DNA from: Epichloe hybrida
Taxonomy: Eukaryota > Ascomycota > Sordariomycetes > Hypocreales > Clavicipitaceae
DNA: 21,443 nucleotides
Direction: 5' to 3'
Assembly (NCBI GenBank): GCA_019022495.1
Contig: JAFEKR010000141.1
Coordinates: forward strand, 1-21,443
Shown piece by piece: positions 1 through 8,376 of the stretch. A model generated the notes under the pieces. That model worked only from the letters and a program-made list of their open reading frames with translations. It ran no database searches and was not told the origin of the DNA. A program made the translations under genes and the position numbers. How positions within the stretch are numbered: the first letter of the stretch is position 1; the number at the start of each line of letters is the position of its first letter.

Positions 1-357
1 AAGACCATCCTTCTCTCCTCCACGACTCCTCCCACCTCGGCTGCTGCTCCCAGCACCACCTGCACCGGCAGCAACACCAGCACGACTAGCATCAGCAGCA
101 GCACCAGCAGCAGCAGCACCAGCACCGCCAGCACCGCCAGCACCACCGAGACCAAGCACCACGACGCCATCGCCAACTGCACCACTCTTGTCGTGAGCAC
201 CAGCAGCCAGTCCACTCCTGCTACCGTTGCTCCCTCTGGTTCCATCCCTGGCACCACGACCACCCCTTTGACACCTATTCCCACCGCTGCTGCGTCGGCC
301 ATCCGCGCCGGCTCCCTGACCATCCTTGGTGTTGTTGCTGCCTTCCTGGCTCTTTAA
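1..357 (+). CDS. GPI-anchored Ser/Thr-rich surface protein, C-terminal part
   Basis: The frame opening at base 1 stays open for 118 codons and ends at TAA 355-357; the start lies off the left edge. The first ~50 residues are almost all Ser, Thr, Ala and Pro, in AGC/ACC-rich repeats of the STSSSSTSTASTAS kind, as in heavily O-mannosylated wall-protein stalks. A short less repetitive part follows (residues ~51-72, with one Cys), then another Pro/Thr stretch. The last ~24 residues have the layout of a GPI-attachment signal: small residues (TAAASA) that could hold the omega site, a short polar/basic spacer (IRAG), then a hydrophobic tail (SLTILGVVAAFLAL) running to the stop. I infer a plasma-membrane or wall protein. 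Its catalytic or binding domain, if any, is outside the window, so the family cannot be named. Confidence 0.75.
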   Translation, partial: KTILLSSTTPPTSAAAPSTTCTGSNTSTTSISSSTSSSSTSTASTASTTETKHHDAIANCTTLVVSTSSQSTPATVAPSGSIPGTTTTPLTPIPTAAASAIRAGSLTILGVVAAFLAL

Positions 358-1634
358 AGGAGCGGGGGGATATAGGAACCGGACGGTGGATTGGATGCGG
401 TTTGTTCTGTTGCACATATATGACAACTCGTTTGCTCCGATAATGGGTGTACGTTGGGGGCTTGCACATAAGATTTTTTTGTGACTACGGTTGGAAAGTT
501 TCCGGCCCGCTTCTATTGAATTTTGGGACCTCTATGAACGGCTCTTTGCCTCGTGGCAATAACTCCTGATACAATATGGTAACCGTATACACAGGTGTAC
601 TATGCGTCCAGGAGGTCATATAATTGAAATACACATCTCATTTTCTTCACCAATTTGCCATGATACCAGTTGACGTGTGAGTGAAACTGGCACAGTAAGC
701 AACCCATATGTTGTAACATGCCGCAGCAATTGGCGATTTCCCGCTTCGGGTTGATTTACTCAAATGTCAATCCAATTCCGCGAGGTCGTCGTCCACCTTG
801 CTGTTCGCCGAGCGCCTTTCGCCCGCTGCCGGCATCCATCACTGCCAGCACCGTCCATCATCATCCATCGAGTACTCCGTACATGTATAGGTCGACTTGT
901 TTTGTCGTTGCCAAAGCGATCCGATCCAACCAACTGCGCGTTGGAATGCGAGACATGTCTGTGCCTGACGCAGATGCCGTGCGCCCCATACCCGTTGCAT
1001 AAAGGCCGCCTCGTGGCACGCATTTGCGGGAGCCCGTCAACAAACAATGTGCAGTATCTCAGATTTTAGATAGGCGATAGTCGAAGCCTTGTCAGTCAGT
1101 CAGCCACTTGATTGGGAAGTCAGCGAGAGACATGGTGATGGATCATGAAGAGCCATGATTCTCGCACTCCAAATCTTCGGACCGCATTAAATGCGCGGGG
1201 CACTGCACATTGACTTGTCTGCCGCGCCGCAGCGCGAGAATCCACTTTCCCCCAACGGCCTCAACTTCTCAACGGGAAGAAATACATTGGCATTGTCGGC
1301 GACACTTTCTCTGGTCTCTGGGATCGCTTGAGGGGTTGTGGAATGTTGTCGCCTCGCGAACGGCTTCGCGACAGGGAAGAAATCTGGAAATGAATGGCGC
1401 GGATTTGGAGAATGCGTTCATGACGACATGCACGTGGTGTACTTTGTAGATGGACGGAATTCTAGAAGGACAGTTTCCTTGGAAAGATGAGAGACTAAAG
1501 ACTACATCGCTCGCTTAGGGGACCTGTCACACACGTGGTGCTGCTTCTATTGAAAGGGGAAAAAAAAAGAGAAAAAAAAGAAAAAGGTTGTGAACCAAAA
1601 AAAAGCATGGTTTGTTTCACTCGCCCATGCCGGC
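358..1634. other. Intergenic region, convergent (3' flanks of GPI protein and nitrate transporter)
   Basis: No convincing gene; the open frames here are short and look random on both strands. It should contain the 3' UTRs of both flanking genes. Purine-rich A tracts at about 1559-1586 lie just downstream of the transporter stop and would be T-rich in its transcript. The 11-mer GTACTCCGTAC occurs at 872-882 and recurs elsewhere in the window. A small perfect hairpin (7-bp stem TCGCGAA/TTCGCGA, 4-nt loop) lies at 1354-1371. Confidence 0.6.
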
Positions 1635-3253
1635 TTACTTGCCGCCAATCTGGCCTTTGGGCAAAGGGGGAATCCAACAGACGGCCAGGTTGAGAGCGAT
1701 GTGAATTACACCAATGACCCATAATGAAGTGTTGTACCCGTTGCCGTGGTTCATGAAGCGGAAGATGATGGCAAACACGACGCCACCCAGATTACCACCG
1801 CCTCCCGTGACACCAGAGAGGATGCCGTTGGCGGATGGGTGAACATGAGGCACGAGGGCAAAGTTGGCCCCGTTCCCCGCTTCCACGAAGACGGCAGCTA
1901 GAGTGACGAGGCCGACGAGGGTGCCGATATCGCCGCCGCTCGTCTCGGAAGGGTTCACTTGCCCGACGGTGATGAGCAGCACGCCGCTGAGGACTCCGCA
2001 TGTTGTGATCCAGCCCTTCTTCATCCAGAGGCTGCGACTGAATCTGTTGTAGAGCATGTCGGCAATGACGCCGCCGAGGGGCCGGGTGATGAAGTTGAGG
2101 AACCCGAAGACTGCGGCGTAGCTGCTCGCCTGCGTCTGGTTCAGATGTGGGAAGTTGGCCTTGTAGTAGGAACTGAGGATGGAATTGATCGCCAGCTCGC
2201 CGCCGAATGAACAAGAGTAGGTGGCCACGTGGAATAGCGTCTGCGGCGAGAAAAAGACGGGCCAGGAGTCCTTGAAAGAAGGCCTGACGACAGTTTCTGC
2301 CTGGGCGACGGAGACGGCTTCTGATAAAGAAATGGCCGACTTTTTCTCGCAGAGTCGGGAGTCATCGTCATCTGATGAGCCGCCCCTCTCTTCATCACGG
2401 CTCGGCGGCTCAGTGAGTACAATGGGAGTGTTCACCGCCGTAGTACTGTTCGATCTGTATCTGTCCAGGTTCTCTTGAATCCTTTGCGATCGCTCTTCCC
2501 AGGAACCGAGTGGCGTATCAGGGCAGAGGTAGAACATGCCGAGACTGCACGCAATCAGACATGTGAGCGGCACGATGAAAGTAACGCGCCAGGCTTGGGA
2601 CGCTCGCATGCCCCGCGCCGCGACGAGAGAGTCGAATACAGCCGGCATGATAAAATATGTTATACCACCGCCGGCATTGCCCCAGCCGCCTGATAGGGCA
2701 TTGGCGGTGCCGACGACGTTCTTGTCGAAGAAGGCGGTACACCATACTTGGCATGGCACAAAGGTGGCTCCAAGAATACCAATGAAGAACCGAGATACGT
2801 AGAGCCCCGTGGCGCTCTTGACAAGAGGGGCCAGGCCAATGGGTAGGCAGCCGAGCATCAGCAACGAGGCATATACTTTTCGGGAGCCGAAACGATCGCA
2901 AAGGGGACCAGCGACGAATCTCAACAGCAAGGTGGCGCACAAGGACACAATGTTGGAGTTGGCAACTTGCGTCGAAGTGAGGTGGAGGTCCTTTTTAATC
3001 GTGACTGTCAAGAGAGGTGGAAATGTGTACCTAGGAACAAGTTGTTAAAAGGACTGTGACGAGCATAGAGGGTTGTTGGGCCACGTGAGAGTAGGTCATA
3101 CCATGCCCAGAAACCCAACATGAAGCCCATCCAGGAGAAGAAGAACACACGCCCATACTGATCTACCACGTTGAAGACAGGTATACTTCGGGCTTTTCGG
3201 TTTATAGGGTTAACTTGAGGGCCCCGCCACAGCAAAGTTATATCGAAACCCAT
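1635..3253 (-). CDS. nrtA: High-affinity nitrate/nitrite transporter (MFS, NNP family, CrnA/NrtA type)
   Basis: Exons, as complement: 3102-3253 and 1635-3030; intron 3031-3101 (71 bp, GTATGA...CTAG). The splice joins WAW to [15 protein letters not shown] and gives 515 aa, close to the ~507 aa of Aspergillus CrnA. Both nitrate signatures are present: GGWGNAGGG (residues ~165-173) and [11 protein letters not shown] (~457-467). Arg88 in [15 protein letters not shown] and Arg367 in FITRPLGG occupy the positions of the essential substrate-binding arginines of A. nidulans NrtA (R87, R368). A long charged cytoplasmic loop (~222-302, with SSDDDDS) separates the two six-helix halves, as is typical. 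The protein imports nitrate (and nitrite) with protons at the plasma membrane. I chose the start at MGFDITLLW; in-frame ATGs 4 and 14 codons upstream are possible alternatives. The upstream DNA carries NirA/NIT4 and GATA sites. Confidence 0.95.
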
Positions 3254-3372
3254 TGTGTGTAGCATGTAAGATGAATACTCACTTGAGGTATCCAACTTCT
3301 GGATTGTGCGTTTAGTTGAATGACGGTAAGGATACTACTGTCAAGCCGCTGCATCACTCGACAACGTCAGAG

Positions 3373-3385
3373 TATTTAAAATAAA
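3373..3385 (-). promoter_or_regulatory. Possible TATA-like element of nrtA
   Basis: An AT-only run (TATTTAAAATAAA on the plus strand) lies about 120 bp upstream of the nrtA ATG. Its position fits a core-promoter element for leftward transcription. Such runs are common by chance, so this is weak. Confidence 0.3.
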
Positions 3386-3442
3386 GGCGAGTTGCTCGGG
3401 AAGTCGATTTAAACATCTCCCAGCATCTCCGGCAATAAGTGC

Positions 3443-3656
3443 TTATCATCGGGCACTAACCTACCGGAGATGGAAATTCGGTCTTCAAGGGAGCTGGGAA
3501 AATGGTGGCTGTAGAAGACATGTCCATATGTTTGCGGGTATGTTCAGAGGCACAGGTCAAGGTGATAGATAACCTTGCAAAAAAAGCGAGCGCCTTGACT
3601 GACAGCCACGCTGAGAGGCGCTGATAACACTTCGTGCTGATCGCACCGGCTGATAA
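3443..3656 (-). promoter_or_regulatory. Cluster of five GATA-factor (AreA/NIT2) sites, proximal
   Basis: HGATAR motifs lie at 3443-3448 (minus), 3563-3568, 3567-3572 (overlapping pair), 3622-3627 and 3651-3656. That is five in 214 bp, 190-400 bp upstream of the nrtA start. With even base use, HGATAR is expected about once per 340 bp on both strands together. AreA/NIT2 binds this motif to relieve nitrogen metabolite repression of nitrate genes. The target gene is inferred from position. Confidence 0.5.
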
Positions 3657-4085
3657 GCAGTGTCCTGTTGGCCCCAACTTCCAAGCCAACACATCGGCAG
3701 CGTTGTATGGCCATGTCCAACGACAAAGCGAACCGTGTTGATTAATTATCCCCAGTCTTGCGGTGTCATGACAATGTCAGCAGTTGCAAAGTTTTCATTC
3801 TGGACAAAGATGAGAAATACCAGGACCATTGTGACTGGAATCGCACCGAATTTTCCAGACGTCGCCCTTTCGAGTTTCCAATCTCCAACCTCGTCATGAC
3901 TCATGAGTTATTGGGCATCATCATGGTCCAAGTAAGTACTCCTCTTCACCATCGACCGCGACGGGCCCTTTAGCGGTACTGGGTCTTTCTCTAACCGTGT
4001 CTCTGTCAAGCTGCTGCATTCCAATTGGGCAAACATCCAAGCCTTAAGGAGCTATTTGAAACAGCGATGGGTGGCTGGTCTGGTC

Positions 4086-4200
4086 TTATCTGAAGCCGGA
4101 ACTCGGACGGACCTCCGCTCCACAATTTCGGCTGTGGTCAAGATAAGTGAGCACATGCTGCTGGTGCTGGGGGGACCTTATCACCAGACGATCCGCGGAG
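4086..4200 (-). promoter_or_regulatory. NirA/NIT4-type nitrate-response site with flanking GATA sites
   Basis: The palindrome TCCGCGGA (4192-4199) is the core bound by Neurospora NIT4. Read on the minus strand, 4200-4193 is CTCCGCGG, which also fits the Aspergillus NirA consensus CTCCGHGG exactly. Three GATA-factor motifs lie within ~110 bp: TTATCT 4086-4091, AGATAA 4141-4146 and TTATCA 4178-4183. NirA and AreA act together on nitrate genes, so this is a plausible nitrate-inducible element for nrtA, whose ATG is ~940 bp away. The mtd1 start is ~1.0 kb away on the other side. Confidence 0.55.
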
Positions 4201-4486
4201 AAGGACACTTCCAAAGGCAAGATCAAACCTGGGGCATCCCAGAGGAGTGATCCCCGGGGAGAATGATTCAAGTTTGGTCATCGCTGAGAAAATGCCATGC
4301 TGTGACTATTGACCTGAGCCACAGGAAGCGTGAAATGGGTACCGGGACAATGGAGGCTTGGGCTTAGATTCTGATCGCTAGTAAAGTAGAAAGACCGGTT
4401 TGCTACCGGCATATCTCCGTAGCAGGGTTGTACTCTTCTGCCGTAGGACTCGAGATCGGTTGCACTCGACACTTGCCGGCGATTTT

Positions 4487-4535
4487 GTGGTGATGGTGTG
4501 ATGGTGTGGTGGTGTGGTGGTGTGGTGGTGTTGTG
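4487..4535 (+). repeat. GT-rich minisatellite (GTGGTGTGGTG-like)
   Basis: Imperfect tandem copies of a GGTGTGGT/GATGGTGT unit make a strand-biased G+T tract of about 49 bp (C+A on the other strand). It lies in the nrtA-mtd1 intergenic region and encodes nothing recognisable. Confidence 0.7.
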
Positions 4536-5155
4536 GAGTCGACACGATCTGGTAAAAATTCATTCATCTCGGCTTTCGTGACCGCGTCTCTGACGAATAA
4601 GCGCAAGAATTGAATGGCCAAAAACGAGTTTCGGTCAAACAGAATACTCAGTTGCGAGATCGACCCGTGAAGTATTCGCAACCTTGTGCAATGCTAATGC
4701 GGCTCGCCGCGATATGGACTAAGATGCAGGAAGGGAAGGTTAAAAGTTCCCGCATGCCCGTTCCTAGATTCCTCACCACAGGCCCACAAGCTGCCCGCCA
4801 ATGAGTGGATGAGCCTCGTTGGCGCTAGGCCCGAGTCAGTAAGAGGGGCCAATGATTGCTTGCGGCATCAAAAGTTTTAGAGGGGCATGGTTTTTTCTCT
4901 CTCAAACGCCTCCCACCTTGATTGTAGTAGGCACCGCGATAGCTACGTCAAACTTCACCAATGAGAGCATTACTGACTTCGGGTTATTTGACTCCAAGAC
5001 GTGTGAAACTCTCGTCGTCAATTGTACGATTGCATTCTTCTCTCTTTCCTATCGTCATGATATACCTCAATTGCTGACCGATACCGGCGTAGACATCCAG
5101 CGTCATCTGAAGGTTACTGCCATTGGTGGGGACACCTGAATTCATCTTGCCTCCA

Positions 5156-5199
5156 ATGCGGGCTAAATGACGGAACTCCCGTTGCTGACAGAGACCTAG
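5156..5199 (+). promoter_or_regulatory. Two overlapping short uORFs just upstream of mtd1
   Basis: An ATG at 5156 opens a 4-codon frame that stops at TGA 5168-5170. A second ATG at 5167, overlapping that stop as ATGA, opens a 10-codon frame (MTELPLLTET) that stops at TAG 5197-5199, 12 bp before the mtd1 ATG. If the transcript starts upstream of 5156, scanning ribosomes would meet both. The transcription start is unknown. Confidence 0.35.
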
Positions 5200-5211
5200 G
5201 ACTCTCGAAAG

Positions 5212-6352
5212 ATGGCGACATCAGAAGTGCCCAAGACCTGCAAGGTCATCACCGCAGAGACCATTGCTAAAGGACTCTTGACGGAGGTCAAGGAGACGTT
5301 GGCAAAGGTTCAAGGTACCAGTCCCAGCAAGCCTACCCTGGCTGCTTTCCTGGCCAACGGAGACCCCGCTGCTGTCAAATATGCCGAGTGGTCCAAAAAG
5401 ACCTGTGAGGACAAGTGAGTAGAACTGGTCGATATATACGGGCAGCAGTCTGGTGTAGCTGACCGCATCTTGCAGTGGCTTCGAATTCGACCTCCATACC
5501 GTGGACAAGGATCTTCTCGAGGAGGAAATAATGAAGGCGAACAACGACGACAGGATCGACGGCATCATTGTATACTACCCGATCTTCCCTCAGAATCCTT
5601 CCCACGACAAATACGTGCAAGAGACCGTGGAACTTTCCAAGGACGTAGAGGGTATGCGCCACAAGCATTTGTACAACATGTACCATAACGTCCGCTTCCT
5701 GGATCCCCCGGAGAACCGAAAGAAGTCCATTTTGCCATGTACTCCGTTGGCTGTCGTCAAGATCTTGGAATATCTTCAGATTTACAACCCCATCTTGGCC
5801 GCCGGAAACCGCCTCTTTGGCAAGACGATTACCGTCATCAACCGATCCGAGGTCAACGGACGCCCTCTCGCTGCGCTGCTGGCCAATGACGGCGCCACTG
5901 TGTACTCTGTTGATATCACAGGGGTTCAGCTGTTCACTCGCGGACAAGGCATCAAGAACCCGCGACACCAAGTTGAAGACAAGGAGGGCTGGGGTCTGAA
6001 GGAATGCCTCCCACTCAGTGATGTTGTTATTGGTGGTGTTCCTGCCGATTCTTTCAAGGTGCCAACAGATCTCATTCGCGAAGGTGCCGTATGCATCAAC
6101 TTTTCTTCTTTCAAAAATTTTGATGGACCCGCGATCAAAGAGAAGGCGTCTATTTATGTTCCTTCAGTGGGCAAAGTCACTATAGCTATTCTGCTTCGTA
6201 ACCTTGTGGTAAGCTCCCTCATTCAGTATTACAACTATTGGTAATGCGTAGACACTAAATCTATCTAGCGTTTGGTTGCCAACCGTCCGTCCAAAGACGA
6301 GTCCGACAAGGGCTTGATTCAGGCCAAGACGGAGGCCTTTGTCGACGACTGA
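5212..6352 (+). CDS. MTD1: NAD-dependent 5,10-methylenetetrahydrofolate dehydrogenase, monofunctional
   Basis: Exons 5212-5414, 5476-6208 and 6269-6352; introns 5415-5475 (GTGAGT...GCAG) and 6209-6268 (GTAAGC...CTAG). The product is 339 aa; yeast Mtd1 is 320. It oxidises 5,10-methylene-THF to 5,10-methenyl-THF with NAD+ in the cytosol. The sequence follows the FolD fold: YAEWSKKTCEDNGFEF (57-72), KDVEG (123-127), ILPCTPLA (153-160) and the cofactor-site segment VINRSEVNGRPLAALL (188-203). Two positions mark it as Mtd1 type rather than bifunctional FolD. The cyclohydrolase lysine of the YxxxK motif is Ser61 (Thr57 in yeast Mtd1), and the Gln of the usual VQLP motif is Tyr101 (Tyr98 in yeast). 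Cyclohydrolase activity is therefore expected to be absent. It is divergent from nrtA, with two short uORFs directly upstream. Confidence 0.95.
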
Positions 6353-6687
6353 TTGACTGATCTGATTTGATAGGATGTGTTTGCATGGAAAAGAAAATGG
6401 ATGATAGAACAGAATAGAGCAAGCCAAACGGAGGGGAGGGGGGGGGGCTGGGAACACCGGAATTTATTATGGAAGAAAACACTGGATTTATGATACCTCA
6501 ACATTTACTTTTTAAGCCTCAATCACACGCAAGCAAATACTGCAAAACACGCTCGCACATATATATTGAGCAGATGGATGCACGTCTCTACGTCTCTGTC
6601 ACTTGGTCCGGTGCCTGTTTTCTAGTGGGGGGAAGAGGCCGGCGCTTCTCAGTGCACGGAATGCCCCGACAAGTTTTGACTTATTTT

Positions 6688-6797
6688 CACGTGTTTGTTT
6701 ATTACTGGTGTTCAAGACGCGGCTTTGGCAGTGAGCTAGCTGGCTGCTCACCTTTCAGCATAGCGGAACAAATTCGTTGCACGTGTGACGCCACGTG
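6688..6797. promoter_or_regulatory. Three CACGTG E-boxes
   Basis: CACGTG occurs at 6688-6693, 6780-6785 and 6792-6797; the last two are 12 bp apart start to start, with TGACGC between them. Fungal bHLH and some bZIP factors bind this core. The nearest downstream gene starts 1.6 kb away, so the target is uncertain. Confidence 0.3.
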
Positions 6798-6966
6798 CTC
6801 CGTAGATACTCCGACACCCAGATATCTGAGCCTGCACCGTTAATAGGAAACGGCCACTGCAAACATCGACAACAGAAACTTGAGACCATGTAATAATTTG
6901 AGACCATGTTGTGGGCCATCAATCACGCCACAATATCCATTCTGCAATTCTGCGCTTACAGTGGAA

Positions 6967-7035
6967 GTACGGAGTAATAATGGAAGTCAAGAATACGGAT
7001 CCGTAGGAGCACACATATTACGGACTACTCCGTAC
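6967..7035. repeat. Inverted repeat GTACGGAGTA ... TACTCCGTAC with central palindrome
   Basis: Perfect 10-bp arms at 6967-6976 and 7026-7035 flank 49 bp. Inside lies the perfect 12-bp palindrome TACGGATCCGTA (6994-7005) and another TTACGGACTA (7019-7028) that runs into the right arm. TACGGA/TCCGTA thus occurs five times in 69 bp. This could be a small hairpin-forming element, a decayed MITE end, or clustered protein-binding sites. Confidence 0.5.
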
Positions 7036-7326
7036 AGGGCTGGTCCCTCTTTATTAGGTAGTAGGATTGAGGTTGTGGCCGGGGTGGCGCTCTGCGCAAG
7101 GGACGTGATGTTTGACGGCAGATGGATTCCATATAAAACAACGCAGCTTTAACGGCAAGGTATTCCGTAATGAATGACTTCTAGCTGGGTAATTGACTCG
7201 CAGACGCCAGTGACGGATTGATGGCCAGCGGCATCGAGTGCATATGCCCTTAAGAATAGGGCCCTCTTCATGTTCCACATGCTTCCCAGACCGCATCCGG
7301 TGCATTGAGTATTCAAGAAGAGTTAA

Positions 7327-7344
7327 CTGGTCTGGTCTGGTCTG
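7327..7344 (+). repeat. TCTGG microsatellite
   Basis: CTGG followed by two full TCTGG units and a terminal TCTG form a short pentanucleotide tandem repeat in intergenic DNA. No function is evident. Confidence 0.6.
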
Positions 7345-8376
7345 GTCTGATTCATCTTGTTCGTGTATGCACAGGTGGTGCAATGAATCCGTGTCGCCTT
7401 TAAAAAAGCTGCCGCTCCCGGCGCCACGATGATGCGTTTCTTGCCCCACTGTTCGTTTCCGTCCCACAGCGGGCCAATCACGGCCGACCCGCTCAGCTCC
7501 CTGTTCCTGCCAACTTCCGCAGACATTGGCGGGTCTCTGTTCATGCGCCACAGACACACATCCTGAGCCTCAGTCTCTCAGTCCCCCAGTCCCCCAGTCC
7601 GCCTCACCGATTCATTACACGAAGAACACACGAACTTTTGTCTTTGAATTAATATGGCACCACTCTAACTAACTTCCGCCCATCCATCTAGCAAGGCGCA
7701 CCGAGGGGCCACTACAGCCTGGCTAGTCTAATCCGGACTGGAGACAGATTCCAGATTCGCTCGGTTTGGCTGAATGACTCGTGCTTGTGTAGGCCCCCCC
7801 GAGACAGGCTTCGATTGAAGAAAAAAAAAAAAGAAACCACGAGACCTCTGCTATTCACTAGCTCTTGTTAGATTCCATCTCCATCTCTCTTAGGGACAAG
7901 TTTCTTTGTTCGCATCGCAAACTGCCCATTGCGTTTGTCTGTTTACATCTCCGCCTGTTCCGGATTGACCAATTGTGGTATAGTATAGACAAAGGACGAT
8001 TCTCTCACTCGTGTTGCGCACTCGGGATAAACGTTTCCCTGTCCTTTTCCTTTGGCTCAACATCCTCCTCGCATTCTCGGTCTCTTATGATCCTTACCAG
8101 TGGACGACAGCATTTACGGTTGTGGCTAGTGTGAACCGGCCTGCCGACGACATCCCGACGCCTCGACATCGTTTGCCGCCTCCATCTGGGGTTTGGCATC
8201 ACTCAGTGAGGTTTATTCGCAATTGGGGACAATTGGGGAAGTGATCGCAACTGTATAGCCGATTTGGCTGTCCAAGCAGTATCTAGTGCTTCCACACTCC
8301 CACTCTGGGAGAAACTTGGACTTCAAGAGGCTTTCCAATCGAACGACGCCACCTTTGTTGCGCAAACTTCGGGGAC

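Larger units (their letters stand above)
3254..5211. other. Divergent intergenic region between nrtA and mtd1
   Basis: Nearly 2 kb without a convincing gene. It serves as the upstream region of nrtA (leftward) and mtd1 (rightward). It contains a NIT4/NirA-type site, eight HGATAR GATA-factor motifs between 3443 and 4183, an AT-rich TATA-like stretch at 3373-3385, a GT-rich minisatellite at ~4487-4535, and two short upstream ORFs just before mtd1. The longest open frame (4852-5139, +) has no ATG start and no recognisable motif, so I treat it as non-coding. Confidence 0.6.
6353..8376. other. Two-kilobase intergenic region upstream of the 874-aa protein gene
   Basis: No gene found. The open frame at 6469-6843 (+) ends in low-complexity sequence with no motif, and the overlapping ORFs near 7054-7557 look random. 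The region should contain the mtd1 3' UTR and, from perhaps 7860 on, the CT-rich leader of the next gene. Noticeable elements are three CACGTG boxes (6688-6693, 6780-6785, 6792-6797), a direct repeat of TTGAGACCATGT (6880-6891 and 6898-6909), the TACGGA-rich element at 6967-7035, a (TCTGG)n run at 7327-7344 and CCCCCAGT repeats near 7585. Confidence 0.55.

Noticed and set aside
1792..2214. 140-codon frames inside nrtA (also 2518-2940)
   Set aside because: Arg/His/Pro-rich shadow frames of the transporter.
3254..3300. GTGAGTATT just upstream of the nrtA ATG as a 5' UTR intron donor
   Set aside because: No AG acceptor lies between it and the chosen start codon.
4852..5139. 95-codon plus-strand frame just before mtd1
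   Set aside because: It begins at TTG, not ATG, has no motif, and lies in the mtd1 promoter and leader.
5375..5971. 198-codon antisense frame opposite mtd1
   Set aside because: Runs across an mtd1 intron and matches no family; mtd1 itself is clear.
6469..6843. 124-codon plus-strand frame after mtd1
   Set aside because: No motif and atypical composition; it starts in the likely mtd1 3' UTR and contains E-box-rich non-coding-like sequence.
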